Positions 40,599 through 48,797 are shown, counted from the stretch's first letter. The stretch is DNA of 64,000 bases from Corynebacterium maris DSM 45190 (GCF_000442645.1 NC_021915.1:434001-498000), one strand, 5' to 3'. Made by a program: numbers and translations. The notes: generated from the letters alone by a model not told the origin.

Positions 40599-41497
40599 CA
40601 GGCGAGACCCCCCACGAACAACGCGCCGGCGGTGAGCACGGACCAGGCGAGCATGGCCTTGCCGTTGGAGCCGATCACCGGGATGAGGTCCTTGCCGGTC
40701 GCACCCTGGTTCATGCGGCGGATGCCGGGAAAGACCAACGGGGACGCCAGCGCGCCGATGACGGCGGGCCAGAAGGCGGGGATCAGCAGCACGGAGACGA
40801 CGAAGGGCGCGGTGGACAAGGTGGTGAACAGCTGGCGGGCGCGGGCGTCGCCGAGTGTCACGGCGAGGGTGATCTTGCCGGTCTCCGCATCCGAGGGAAT
40901 GTCGCGGATGTTGTTGGCCAGGTTCACCGACGCGGAGATCGCGCCGACCGCCACCGCCAGGGCGAGCCCCACCCAGGTCACACGCCCCGACTGGGTGAAC
41001 TCCGTGCCCAACACCGCGACGAGGCCGAAGAACACGAAGACGGCGACCTCACCCAACCCGCGGTAGCCGTAGGGGTTTTTGCCGCCGGTGTAGAACCACG
41101 CGGCGAGGATGCACAGCGCGCCGAAGACGATCAGCCACCACGCCGACCACAGACTCAACGCGATCCCGGCCGCCCCGGCGACGCCGAAGGCCGCGAACGC
41201 CGCCCGTTTCACGTGGGCGGGATCGGCCAGGCGCCCGCCGGTCAACCGCGCCGGGCCGGTGCGGTCTTCGTCGGTGCCGCGGACGCCGTCGGAGTAGTCG
41301 TTGGCGTAGTTGACGCCGACGATCAACGCCCACGCGACGATGAACGCGAGCAGGGCGCGGCCCCAGTGGTGGCCGCCGGAGAAGGCGGCGGCGCCGGTGC
41401 CGGCGATGACGGGGGAGAAGGCGTTGGCCCAGGTGTGGGGGCGGGCGGCCTGCCACCAGTCGCGGGCCGTTGCGGGGTAGTGACGTGCTTCGGACAT
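40598..41497 (-). CDS. menA: 1,4-dihydroxy-2-naphthoate polyprenyltransferase
   Basis: A 299-residue UbiA-fold membrane prenyltransferase attaching the isoprenoid chain to dihydroxynaphthoate to give demethylmenaquinone. ARPHTWANAFSPVIAGTGAA at the N-terminus, the first Asp-rich motif NYANDYSDGVRGTDED and the second near NNIRDIPSDAETGK. ATG 41497 is chosen over ATG 41506: GACAAT ends 7 nt upstream, and GGGAGG is also present. The isoprenoid donor is probably made by the polyprenyl synthase at 59960. The next gene (AEC) overlaps its stop. Confidence 0.92.
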   Translation of the reverse strand: MSEARHYPATARDWWQAARPHTWANAFSPVIAGTGAAAFSGGHHWGRALLAFIVAWALIVGVNYANDYSDGVRGTDEDRTGPARLTGGRLADPAHVKRAAFAAFGVAGAAGIALSLWSAWWLIVFGALCILAAWFYTGGKNPYGYRGLGEVAVFVFFGLVAVLGTEFTQSGRVTWVGLALAVAVGAISASVNLANNIRDIPSDAETGKITLAVTLGDARARQLFTTLSTAPFVVSVLLIPAFWPAVIGALASPLVFPGIRRMNQGATGKDLIPVIGSNGKAMLAWSVLTAGALFVGGLA

Positions 41498-41565
41498 GCC
41501 TCCCATTGTCGCCCATGTCGACGGGCGGTGTGGTGACGGGTCGGGGCGAGGCTAGAGTTGACGCG

Positions 41566-42429
41566 GTGAAGATGTGGATTCGGTACGGGCTCGGCCAGGG
41601 GCTGCGCTCTGTGTGGACGGCGGCGGCGCTGGCCTCGTTGGCGGCCAGAAACCGCACGTGCCGTGTCGACATTCCCGTCTCGGGGGAGGTCGTGGTGTCG
41701 TTGACCACGCACGGGGCGCGGTTGAAGTACGTGCATCTGGCGGTCGAGTCGATCGCCCGGGGCAGCGTGCGGGCGCCGATCGTGTTGTGGCTCGACCGCG
41801 GGGACTACGAGTCCGCGTGGCCGGCGCCGTTGCGGCGGCTGGCCGCCCGCGGCCTGCAGGTGCGCTGTTCCGACGGCAGCTACGGGCCGCACACCAAGTA
41901 TTGGGGGATGTTTCGTGAGGTGGCCGGCGCGGGGACGCGGGTGGTCACGGTCGACGACGACGTCATCTATCCTCCGTGGTTCCTGGAGCGGTTGCGCGAG
42001 GCCGCCGACGAGCAGCCGGAGGCGGTGTGGGCGTACCGGGCGCACCGGATCATGATGCGTGCGGGTGCGGTGCAGCCGTACCGGAAGTGGGGGCAGGTGA
42101 CGAACACGTTGGCGTCGCCGTTGAACTTCGCCACGGGCGTGTCCGGCGTGCTGTACCCGGCGGCGTTCATCGAGTACGTGGTGGCGCAGGGGGAGCGTTT
42201 CTTGCAGGTGTCCCCGCGCGCCGACGACGTGTGGCTGCATCTGTGCGAGCTGCGTTCCGGGCACCTGGTCCGGCAGGTGTACTCCGCGTCGCAGAACTTT
42301 CCGGTGGTGCCGGCCACGCAGGTGGGCACGCTGGCGGTGCGCAACACCTTCGGCGGCGGCAACGACCGGCAGATCGCGGTGACGTACGGGCAGGCGGACG
42401 TCGACGAATTGTGGGCGGCCGTCCCGTGA
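41566..42429 (+). CDS. Glycosyltransferase-like protein (GT-A type)
   Basis: A 287-residue protein. VVVSLTTHGARLKYVHLAVESI starts a Rossmann-like domain, APIVLWLDRGDY follows, and VVTVDDDVIYPPWFLERL carries a DxD-like metal motif as in GT-A glycosyltransferases. Later His and Trp residues (DDVWLHLCELRSGH) could bind acceptor. GTG 41566 lies 7 nt after TAGAGT (41553-41558), so it is probably leaderless; ATG 41572 is an alternative. It is divergent from menA and convergent with menE. Sugar donor and acceptor are unknown. Confidence 0.75.
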   Translation: MKMWIRYGLGQGLRSVWTAAALASLAARNRTCRVDIPVSGEVVVSLTTHGARLKYVHLAVESIARGSVRAPIVLWLDRGDYESAWPAPLRRLAARGLQVRCSDGSYGPHTKYWGMFREVAGAGTRVVTVDDDVIYPPWFLERLREAADEQPEAVWAYRAHRIMMRAGAVQPYRKWGQVTNTLASPLNFATGVSGVLYPAAFIEYVVAQGERFLQVSPRADDVWLHLCELRSGHLVRQVYSASQNFPVVPATQVGTLAVRNTFGGGNDRQIAVTYGQADVDELWAAVP

Positions 42430-42447
42430 CCGGGCGTGCAGCGCCGG

Positions 42448-43584
42448 TCAGTCGCCAGAAAATAGCCGTGTGACCGCTTGCCGATCCACCTTGCCGGGTC
42501 CGGTCACCGGAAGTTTCTCCACGCGGCGCAGGTCCTTCGGGATCTGCCACCGTGGCAGGTGATCCAGCCCCTCGAGCACGTCCGCACGTTCCGCGGACCC
42601 TTCGTAGGCGGCGACGATGGCCTGGCCGAAGCGCTCGTGGGGGATGCCGACGACGCACGCGCCGTCCACGCCCGGCAGCGAGAGCATTTCTTTTTCCAGT
42701 ACCTCGGGGTGCAGTTTCAGGCCGCCGGAGTCGATGACCGCGTCGAGTCGGCCGGTGACGGTGAGGTGGCCGTCGACAAGCTCCCCGCCGTCGGAGGTCC
42801 GGAACCAGCCTTCCTCGGCGAAGGCCTCGTGGCCGGGCAGGCCGCGGTAGCCGGCGGCGATCATCGGTCCGCCGAGGGTGATGCGCCCGTCGTCGACGCG
42901 GATTTTTACGCCGGGCAGGGGCGCGCCGTCGTAGACGCAGCCGCCGGCGGTCTCGGAGGAGCCGTAGGTGGTCACGACGTGGATGCGCAGTTCGCGGGCG
43001 GCGGTCAACAGCCGCGGGTTGGTGGCGGCGCCGCCCACGAGGACGGCGTCGAACACGCGCAGCGCCTCGATGCCGGCGAGGGAGTTCATCGCCTTGGCCA
43101 GTTGCATGGGCGACAGCGAGGTGTAGAGGCGGTCGCCGGTGCGGGCGAGCTCGGCGGCGGCGTCGGCGAAGTCGAGTACGTGGAAGCCGGCGGAGACGTC
43201 GACGGTCAGCGGGTCCACGCCCGCGACTAGGGAGCGCACCAGCACCTGCAGGCCGGCGATGTGGTGGGCGGGCATGGCCAGCAGCCATTGGCCGGGGCCG
43301 CCGAGGAATTGATGCGTGGCGTCCGCGCTGGCGACGAGGTTGACCGGGGTCAGCTGTGCGCCTTTGGGCCGGCCCGTGGAGCCGGAGGTGGCGACGACCA
43401 GGGCGACGCCGGCGTCGATGTCGGTGCCCGGCGACAAGGTGGTGCGCAACTGATCGGTGCGGGTGCGGTCGTGGGCGGGCACGGGCAGGAACGAGCGCTG
43501 CCCGCTGATCGCCTCCTCCAGGTCGCTGAGGATGGCGGCCGGGCGGTGGGGGTCAACGGGCAGGAGTTCCAGGGTGTGGGTCAC
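42448..43584 (-). CDS. menE: o-Succinylbenzoate--CoA ligase
   Basis: A 378-residue ANL-superfamily ligase activating o-succinylbenzoate for MenB. VVATSGSTGRPKGAQLTP is the phosphate-binding loop, TTYGSSETAGGCVYDG the adenine-binding motif, SDGGELVDGHLTVTGRLDAVIDSGG the hinge, and PVTGPGKVDRQAV carries the C-terminal Lys. It is shorter than fadD, as expected for MenE. GTG 43584 lies 8 nt after a minus-strand TACGAT (43593-43598). Upstream on the same strand is the doxX gene, ending 15 nt before it. Confidence 0.92.
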   Translation of the reverse strand: MTHTLELLPVDPHRPAAILSDLEEAISGQRSFLPVPAHDRTRTDQLRTTLSPGTDIDAGVALVVATSGSTGRPKGAQLTPVNLVASADATHQFLGGPGQWLLAMPAHHIAGLQVLVRSLVAGVDPLTVDVSAGFHVLDFADAAAELARTGDRLYTSLSPMQLAKAMNSLAGIEALRVFDAVLVGGAATNPRLLTAARELRIHVVTTYGSSETAGGCVYDGAPLPGVKIRVDDGRITLGGPMIAAGYRGLPGHEAFAEEGWFRTSDGGELVDGHLTVTGRLDAVIDSGGLKLHPEVLEKEMLSLPGVDGACVVGIPHERFGQAIVAAYEGSAERADVLEGLDHLPRWQIPKDLRRVEKLPVTGPGKVDRQAVTRLFSGD

Positions 43585-43599
43585 ACCTTGTGATCGTAG

Positions 43600-44052
43600 C
43601 TAAACGGTGGCGTAGTCGGCAGGGGTGGCGGCGGTGACGGGGTTGGCGGAGCGGCGGCCCTTGATCGCATGGTCGAGGGAGTAGGCGCCGGCGCCGGCGG
43701 CGGTGAACATGAGGGCGGCCGCGCCGATCGCGCCGACGAGTTCCCAGCCGCCGTCGGCAACGAAGATGCCTGCGCTGAGGTGTGCGAAGAGGGCGGCGAG
43801 CAGCATGAGGACGGCGGTCAGGGCGGAGATGACGCGGGTGAACAGACCGAGGATGATCATGACGCCGGCGAGGATCTCGAAGGCGGCGGTCAGTGGGGCG
43901 GCCACAGAGGCGAGCGGCACGCCGATGGAATCGAAGAAACCGGCGATGCCTTCGATGCCGGAGATGGCGAACTTCTCGTAGCCGTGCGCGATGAGGATGA
44001 CGCCGATGACGAGGCGGGCGAGCAGGGTGGGGGCATTATTTGTTGTTGACAT
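43600..44052 (-). CDS. DoxX-family membrane protein
   Basis: A 150-residue four-helix protein: LLARLVIGVILIAHGYEKFA, APLTAAFEILAGVMIILGLF, LTAVLMLLAALFAHLSAG and LVGAIGAAALMFTAAGAGAY, the DoxX/DoxD-like pattern. In mycobacteria a DoxX protein partners with SodA and SseA at the membrane in redox stress; other members are induced by thiol-reactive compounds. ATG 44052 is the first after an AT-rich promoter that holds a TTCAA-3-TTGAA dyad. It may be cotranscribed with menE. Confidence 0.85.
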   Translation of the reverse strand: MSTTNNAPTLLARLVIGVILIAHGYEKFAISGIEGIAGFFDSIGVPLASVAAPLTAAFEILAGVMIILGLFTRVISALTAVLMLLAALFAHLSAGIFVADGGWELVGAIGAAALMFTAAGAGAYSLDHAIKGRRSANPVTAATPADYATV

Positions 44053-44083
44053 GTCACGAGACGATACACGGTTATGTTTAAAT

Positions 44084-44096
44084 TTCAAATATTGAA
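44084..44096 (-). promoter_or_regulatory. AT-rich dyad upstream of doxX
   Basis: TTCAAATATTGAA (TTCAA, 3-nt spacer, TTGAA), inside a 25-bp AT-rich island in GC-rich DNA, 32 bp before the doxX ATG. Its form suits a MarR- or HxlR-type regulator. It also lies 55 bp upstream of the divergent transporter's -10 box. Confidence 0.45.
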
Positions 44097-44150
44097 GTTT
44101 TGGAGAGGCGCGGATGAGGGTGTTCCGGATCACTCTGTGGACGATCGGAG

Positions 44151-44156
44151 TATGAT
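44151..44156 (+). promoter_or_regulatory. -10 element of the YkvI-like transporter gene (leaderless arrangement)
   Basis: TATGAT, 7 nt before ATG 44164. Confidence 0.55.
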
Positions 44157-44163
44157 CTCTCCC

Positions 44164-45351
44164 ATGCTTGGACAAATTCTCCGTGTCGCCCTCGCTTTCG
44201 TGGGCGTCATCGTCGGCGCAGGCTTCGCCTCCGGCCAAGAAATCATGCAGTACTTCGTCGGCTTCGGCCTCAACGGCATGTGGGGCGTGGCGATCGCCGC
44301 GGTCGTGATGAGCGTGATGGCGCTGATCATCCTGCAGCTCGGCAGCTACTTCCGCGCCACCGAGCACGGCAGGGTCTTCGACCGCATCGCCAACCCCACC
44401 TTCTCCCGCCTGCTGGACCTCGGCGTCTTGATCACCCTGTTCTCCACGGGCTTCGTGATGTTCGCCGGCGCCGGTTCCAACCTCAACCAGCAGTGGGGCT
44501 GGCCGGTGTGGGTCGGCGCGCTGATCATGGTGGCGCTCGTGCTGGCCGCCGGGTTCCTCGACGTGGACAAGGTCACCACCGTCATCGGCGCGATCACCCC
44601 GTTCATCATCGTTTTCATCACCGTCGCCTGCCTGTACGTGATCTTCTTCGTCGACCGCGGCCCCGTCGACGAGCTCAACGCCGCGGCCCTGGAGGTCGGT
44701 TCCACAATGCCGCACTGGTCCGTGGCCGCCGTCAACTACGTCGGCTTCAACCTCATGGTGGCCGTGTCCATGGCGATCGTCATCGGCGGCAGCATGTTCA
44801 GCCCGCAGGTCGCCGGCCGCGGCGGGCTGCTCGGCGGCCTGCTGCTCTCGGCGCTGATCGCCGTCTCCGCGGTCACGCTCTTCCTCGCGGTGGAGACCGT
44901 CGGCGACGACGAACTTCCCATGCTCACCCTGATCAACGACGTCCACCCGGCGCTCGGCCAGGTCATGGCGATCGCGGTCTACGGCATGATCTTCAACACC
45001 GCGCTGGGCATGTTCTACGCCTTCGCCAAGCGGCTGTCCGTCAACCGCCCCGAGCGCTTCCGCCTCTGGTACTTCGGCTCCGTGGGCGTCGGCTTCCTGC
45101 TGTCCTTCTTCGGGTTCCGCAACCTCGTCGGCTACGTCTACCCGATCCTCGGCTACATCGGCCTGCTGCTCATCGCGATCATGCTCGTCGCCTGGGTCCG
45201 GGAGCGCAGCCGCATCGCCGCCGAGTCCGACCGTCGTCTGCGTCTGCGCGACCTGTGGCTGGCCGGTCGCGAAGACGAGTTCATGGCGGAGGTCGACGCC
45301 TCCAACTTGGACGAGACCCAGATTCGCACCGCGGTGCGCGACGGGCGCTAG
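44164..45351 (+). CDS. YkvI-family membrane transporter
   Basis: A 395-residue integral membrane protein with ten or so helices. The N-terminus LRVALAFVGVIVGAGFASGQEIMQYF is the signature of YkvI-like proteins in the APC superfamily (broken first helix GAGFASGQE). FATP-like helices follow, and a charged cytoplasmic tail (RERSRIAAESDRRLRLRDLW) closes it. The substrate is unknown; amino acid or organic cation transport is likely by superfamily. ATG 44164 lies 7 nt past TATGAT, so it looks leaderless. The 3' end overlaps the convergent PhnA-like gene by 4 bp. Confidence 0.85.
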   Translation: MLGQILRVALAFVGVIVGAGFASGQEIMQYFVGFGLNGMWGVAIAAVVMSVMALIILQLGSYFRATEHGRVFDRIANPTFSRLLDLGVLITLFSTGFVMFAGAGSNLNQQWGWPVWVGALIMVALVLAAGFLDVDKVTTVIGAITPFIIVFITVACLYVIFFVDRGPVDELNAAALEVGSTMPHWSVAAVNYVGFNLMVAVSMAIVIGGSMFSPQVAGRGGLLGGLLLSALIAVSAVTLFLAVETVGDDELPMLTLINDVHPALGQVMAIAVYGMIFNTALGMFYAFAKRLSVNRPERFRLWYFGSVGVGFLLSFFGFRNLVGYVYPILGYIGLLLIAIMLVAWVRERSRIAAESDRRLRLRDLWLAGREDEFMAEVDASNLDETQIRTAVRDGR

Positions 45352-45707
45352 ACCTTCTTGACCACGGAGGTCTTCAAGTACATCTGGCCTGCGCCCGGCA
45401 CGGTCGCGGAAATGTCGTGGCCGTTGACCGGGACGTCGAGAAGCTTGATCTTGGCGACCTTCGTGCCGCGCTTGATCGGGGAGCCGCCCTTGACCGGCAG
45501 GTTTTCGGTGGTGGTGACGGTGTCGCCGTCGATGAGCTCGTTGCCCACCGCGTCGCGGAAAGTAGGGGCGGCCTCCTCCGCGGCGGTGGCGTCATCGGCG
45601 GCGCCGGGGATCCATTCATGGCCGCACATCGGGCACACGACGCTGGAGCCGTCCTCGTAGGTGTATTCGCTGTCGCACTCTGGGCACGGGGGAATGTGAT
45701 CTGACAT
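45348..45707 (-). CDS. PhnA/YjdM-family zinc-ribbon protein
   Basis: A 119-residue protein. An N-terminal zinc ribbon (PPCPECDSEYTYEDGSSVVCPMCGHEW) with four Cys is followed by the conserved PhnA domain (DAVGNELIDGDTVTTTENLPVKG, IKRGTKVAKIKL and GAGQMYLKTSVVKKV). The family is named for alkylphosphonate genes, but the name is misleading: no phosphonate enzyme is near, and the function is unknown. ATG 45707 follows TATGGT by 6 nt, so it is possibly leaderless. A GAGG sequence is also in the spacer. Confidence 0.88.
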   Translation of the reverse strand: MSDHIPPCPECDSEYTYEDGSSVVCPMCGHEWIPGAADDATAAEEAAPTFRDAVGNELIDGDTVTTTENLPVKGGSPIKRGTKVAKIKLLDVPVNGHDISATVPGAGQMYLKTSVVKKV

Positions 45708-45871
45708 GGCCTCACCATAGCCTGCGGTGGCCTTCCCGTGTGTCGAATGTGGGGCGTAGTCGGCGGAGGGCACGTGTTCGAAAATAAGTTCTATAAATCG
45801 TGGTGATGTGTCGCCTGTCTGGTTAGGCTGGTGGCGTAAGCGAAAAGGCGTTCGACTTCGGGGGGAAATCC

Positions 45872-47230
45872 ATGACCGCCCTGCTCGCCACCGCCCAAGA
45901 ACTGACCAACGACGACCTGTTGCACCGACTGACCCACGCCCACGACGAAATGACCCGTCAGAAAGCCGAGTTCCTCCTCTCCCTGGCGGAATTCGACGTC
46001 CGGGGGCTCGCGCGCGACGCCGGCGCACCCTCCACCATGCGGTGGCTGGGCCGAACATTCCGGCTCGCGGACAAAACCGCCTACGAATACCTTCGGATCG
46101 GCAAGGGGGTGGCGAAATTTCCCGTCATCGCCGCCGCCTTCCGGGACGCGGAACTGACGTACTCGCAGGTGCGGCTGCTGCGCCACCTCACCGTCGCCAA
46201 TGAGCTGGAGCTGCTCTCCCTGGCGCTGTCCCTGTCCTACAGCGAACTCGAACTGGCGCTCGCCGGGCGTGATCAAGGTGGCGGTGGAGCCGACCCGGAA
46301 CGAGACTCCTTCCGGATCTGGATCGACAAGAAAACCGGGCGATACCGCTTCACCGGCGACCTCAGCCCCGAGATGGGCGCGGCCTTTGCCGCGGCACTCA
46401 AAACCGGGGAACTCGCCAACCTGCGGGACCTCGCGGACGTCGACGAGGACCTGCTCGCCGACGACGACGCCTTGGGCGATCTCCTCGACGAAGCAGACGC
46501 CCCGAAAGAAGCGGAAGAGCCCGGGGACACGCCTGCGGTCACCCGCTTCGGACCGCCGCTGAATTCCAATCTGCTCTCCGGGCTGTTCGGAATGATCAAC
46601 CTCGCCCGGTGCGCCCGCACCAGCACGCGCCGCGCGCCGGGTGCCCAGGTCCACGTGATGCTCACCGAGGACGGACATGCGTTCATGCCGTCCAATCCGG
46701 CGGCGCCCGCCGACGCCTTGATCTCCACGTTGCTCAACGGGGAGTTCCGCGGACATTTGCTCGACTCCAAAGGCGTGACCATGAAGATGGGGCGCGCCCG
46801 CCGTCTCATCTCCCATGGGCAGGAAACCGCGCTGCTCGCCCGTTGGCTGTTCCAGTGCGCCATGCCCGGCTGCAACCACACCCGGTTCCTGGAATTCCAC
46901 CACCTGCAGGAATTTTCCCGCGGCGGCGCGACGGATCCGGAGAACCTGGTGCCGCTGTGTTCCGCCTGCCACTCATTGGTGACGCACGGCCTGGTCACCT
47001 TCGCCTTTGACCCCGCGAGCCCCGCTGATCTGCGCTTTTCCTTCCGCGACGGCAGCGTCTACGTGTCGAAAAACCGTGGGTTGCCGGTCCGGGACGCCGC
47101 CACAGAATCCACCCTCGACCGGCACAAGCGGCCGTGTCCCGTGGGGCCGACGCTCAACTGGGACGAAGAACCCATGATCAGTTTCGACGACGACCCGGAG
47201 GAAAATTCTGCAGCTGCAGAAAAACTCTAG
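45872..47230 (+). CDS. DUF222/HNH endonuclease-like protein (13E12-type), copy B
   Basis: A 452-residue member of the same family as the protein at 27778, but diverged. The DUF222 helical domain fills residues 15-330. HNH residues lie in MPGCNHTRFLEFHHLQEFSRGG with ENLVPLCSACHSL. It has an acidic insert around residues 185-220. ATG 45872 has GGGGGAAA upstream. The last codons (ENSAAAEKL) encode the first of two TTCTGCAG palindromes at its 3' end, so the repeat is part of the coding sequence. It is convergent with menB. Nuclease function is presumed only from the motif. Confidence 0.85.
   Translation: MTALLATAQELTNDDLLHRLTHAHDEMTRQKAEFLLSLAEFDVRGLARDAGAPSTMRWLGRTFRLADKTAYEYLRIGKGVAKFPVIAAAFRDAELTYSQVRLLRHLTVANELELLSLALSLSYSELELALAGRDQGGGGADPERDSFRIWIDKKTGRYRFTGDLSPEMGAAFAAALKTGELANLRDLADVDEDLLADDDALGDLLDEADAPKEAEEPGDTPAVTRFGPPLNSNLLSGLFGMINLARCARTSTRRAPGAQVHVMLTEDGHAFMPSNPAAPADALISTLLNGEFRGHLLDSKGVTMKMGRARRLISHGQETALLARWLFQCAMPGCNHTRFLEFHHLQEFSRGGATDPENLVPLCSACHSLVTHGLVTFAFDPASPADLRFSFRDGSVYVSKNRGLPVRDAATESTLDRHKRPCPVGPTLNWDEEPMISFDDDPEENSAAAEKL
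47206..47221. repeat. 16-bp palindrome (CTGCAGCTGCAG class), copy 3
   Basis: TTCTGCAGCTGCAGAA, perfect, inside the last codons of the DUF222/HNH gene. Same core as the copy at 1053. Confidence 0.6.
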
Positions 47231-47240
47231 GGGCGGGGAC

Positions 47241-47258
47241 TTTCTGCAGCTGCAGAAA
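47241..47258. repeat. 18-bp palindrome (CTGCAGCTGCAG class), copy 4
   Basis: TTTCTGCAGCTGCAGAAA, perfect, 10 bp after the DUF222/HNH stop and 8 bp before the convergent menB stop. Centre-to-centre distance to copy 3 is 36 bp. Confidence 0.6.
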
Positions 47259-47266
47259 ATCCCGTC

Positions 47267-48223
47267 CTAGTAGTAGAAGGGGAACTGATCCCAGTCCGGG
47301 TCCCGCTTCTGCAGGAACGCGTCCTTGCCCTCGACCGCCTCGTCCGTCATGTAGGCCAGGCGGGTCGCTTCGCCGGCGAAGACCTGCTGGCCCATGAGTC
47401 CGTCGTCGGTGAGGTTGAACGCGAACTTCAACATGCGCTGAGCGGTGGGGGACTTGCCGTTGATCTCGCGGGCGACCTGGATGGCCTCCGCCTCCAGCTC
47501 CGCGTGGTCGGCGACGATGTTGACTGCGCCCATGCGCTGCATCGTCTCCGCGTCGTAGCTCCGGCCCAGGAAGAAAATCTCGCGGGCGAACTTCTGGCCG
47601 ACCATCTTCGCCAGGTACGCCGACCCGTAGCCGGCGTCGAAGGAACCGACGTCGGCGTCGGTCTGCTTGAACTTCGCCTCCTGGCGCGAGGCGATCGTCA
47701 GGTCGCACACCACGTGCAGCGAATGCCCGCCGCCGGCGGCCCAACCGTTGACCACGGCCACGACCACCTTTGGCATGGTGCGGATCAGCCGCTGCACCTC
47801 GAGGATGTGCAGACGCCCGCCCTCGGCCTTGGCCCGGTTCTTGTCGATGGTCGACTCATCCGCCGCCGCGTCGTCGGCGGTGTGCTCGCTGGCGTACTGG
47901 TAGCCGGAACGCCCGCGGATGCGTTGGTCGCCACCCGAGCAAAACGCCCAGCCGCCGTCCTTCTCACTGGGGCCGTTGCCGGTCAGCAGCACCACGCCCA
48001 CGTCCGGGCTCATGCGGGCGTGATCCAGGGCGCGGTATAACTCGTCAACCGTGTGCGGCCGGAAGGCGTTGCGCACCTCGGGGCGGTCAAACGCGATGCG
48101 CACGGTGCCGTCGGCGCGCGTGGCGCCCACATGGCGGTGGTAGGTGATGTCGGTGAAGTCCTCGAATCCCTCCACGACCTTCCACTGGGTGGGGTCGAAG
48201 GGCTGTTCAGTGCTGTAGCTCAT
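47267..48223 (-). CDS. menB: 1,4-dihydroxy-2-naphthoyl-CoA synthase
   Basis: A 318-residue crotonase-fold enzyme closing o-succinylbenzoyl-CoA to the naphthoyl-CoA. IAFDRPEVRNAFRPHTVDEL, GGWAFCSGGDQRIRG (oxyanion hole), NGWAAGGGHSLHVVCDL and DVGSFDAGYGSAYLAKMVG are the MenB signatures. The family is typically about 275-315 residues, so this is full length. It acts after MenE and before the thioesterase and MenA. ATG 48223; the pterin dehydratase gene is 11 nt upstream on the same strand. Confidence 0.94.
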   Translation of the reverse strand: MSYSTEQPFDPTQWKVVEGFEDFTDITYHRHVGATRADGTVRIAFDRPEVRNAFRPHTVDELYRALDHARMSPDVGVVLLTGNGPSEKDGGWAFCSGGDQRIRGRSGYQYASEHTADDAAADESTIDKNRAKAEGGRLHILEVQRLIRTMPKVVVAVVNGWAAGGGHSLHVVCDLTIASRQEAKFKQTDADVGSFDAGYGSAYLAKMVGQKFAREIFFLGRSYDAETMQRMGAVNIVADHAELEAEAIQVAREINGKSPTAQRMLKFAFNLTDDGLMGQQVFAGEATRLAYMTDEAVEGKDAFLQKRDPDWDQFPFYY

Positions 48224-48234
48224 GGATCACAAGC

Positions 48235-48540
48235 TTAGGCGCTGACTCCCAAAGACTCGGCGTGTTCGGTGATGACGCGGGCCAAATCGATGTCCCGGCT
48301 GGTGACGCCGCCGACGTCGTGGCTGGTCAGCGTCACGGCGACGGCCGGGTAGGTCAGCGTGACGTCGGGGTGATGGTTGGCGGACTCGGCGGATTCGCCG
48401 AGCAGGTTGACCAGTTTCAGGCCGGTGGCGAAGTCACCGGTGTCGAACGTGGCCTCCAGGGCCTGATCGACTTGCTTCCAGCCGGTGAGGTCGGCGTCGC
48501 GGACATCGTTGGGGGACAGGATCTGCTTCGGATCGCTCAT
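48235..48540 (-). CDS. Pterin-4-alpha-carbinolamine dehydratase-like protein
   Basis: A 101-residue DCoH/PhhB-family protein. The diagnostic ESANHHPDVTLTYPAVAVTL and THD-like SHDVGGVTSRDIDLA segments supply the His pair and the Asp of the dehydratase. It regenerates quinonoid dihydrobiopterin after aromatic hydroxylation in other organisms. Corynebacteria lack an obvious phenylalanine hydroxylase in this window, so the role may differ. It is just upstream of menB and probably cotranscribed. Confidence 0.85.
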   Translation of the reverse strand: MSDPKQILSPNDVRDADLTGWKQVDQALEATFDTGDFATGLKLVNLLGESAESANHHPDVTLTYPAVAVTLTSHDVGGVTSRDIDLARVITEHAESLGVSA

Positions 48541-48575
48541 GCCCCCATTGTCCAGAGATCGGGCGCCGCCCGCCA

Positions 48576-48797
48576 CTAACAGTGCGTGGTGTTGAGCATC
48601 GAGCAGATCGGGAGGAAAAGACTGGAGAGGTTTGTGCCGATGAAAGCGATGAGGAACGCGACGCCCGCGGAGCCCTGTACGGCGCCTTCCGCGGCGGCGG
48701 AAACGTCGGCGCTCAAGGCCGGCTGGGCGGTGGCGGCGGGCATGGCGGCGACGGACAGCGACAGAGCTGCGATGACGGTTGCGATACGACGTTTCAT
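48576..48797 (-). CDS. Small secreted protein, 73 aa
   Basis: A 73-residue protein. The signal peptide MKRRIATVIAALSLSVAAMP runs to ATA-Q with predicted cleavage after residue 24. The mature part is about 49 residues, Ala/Ser/Gly-rich, with a hydrophobic stretch (GVAFLIAFIGTNLSSLFLPI) and two Cys near the end that could form a disulfide. GGAAGG lies 12-17 nt before ATG 48797. I do not recognise a family. A short exported peptide with a hydrophobic core may be membrane-active, a secreted pore component, or an envelope factor. Confidence 0.65.
   Translation of the reverse strand: MKRRIATVIAALSLSVAAMPAATAQPALSADVSAAAEGAVQGSAGVAFLIAFIGTNLSSLFLPICSMLNTTHC

Noticed and set aside
45348..45707. PhnA-like protein as part of a phosphonate pathway
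   Set aside because: The family name is historical; no C-P lyase, phosphonatase or transporter genes are near.
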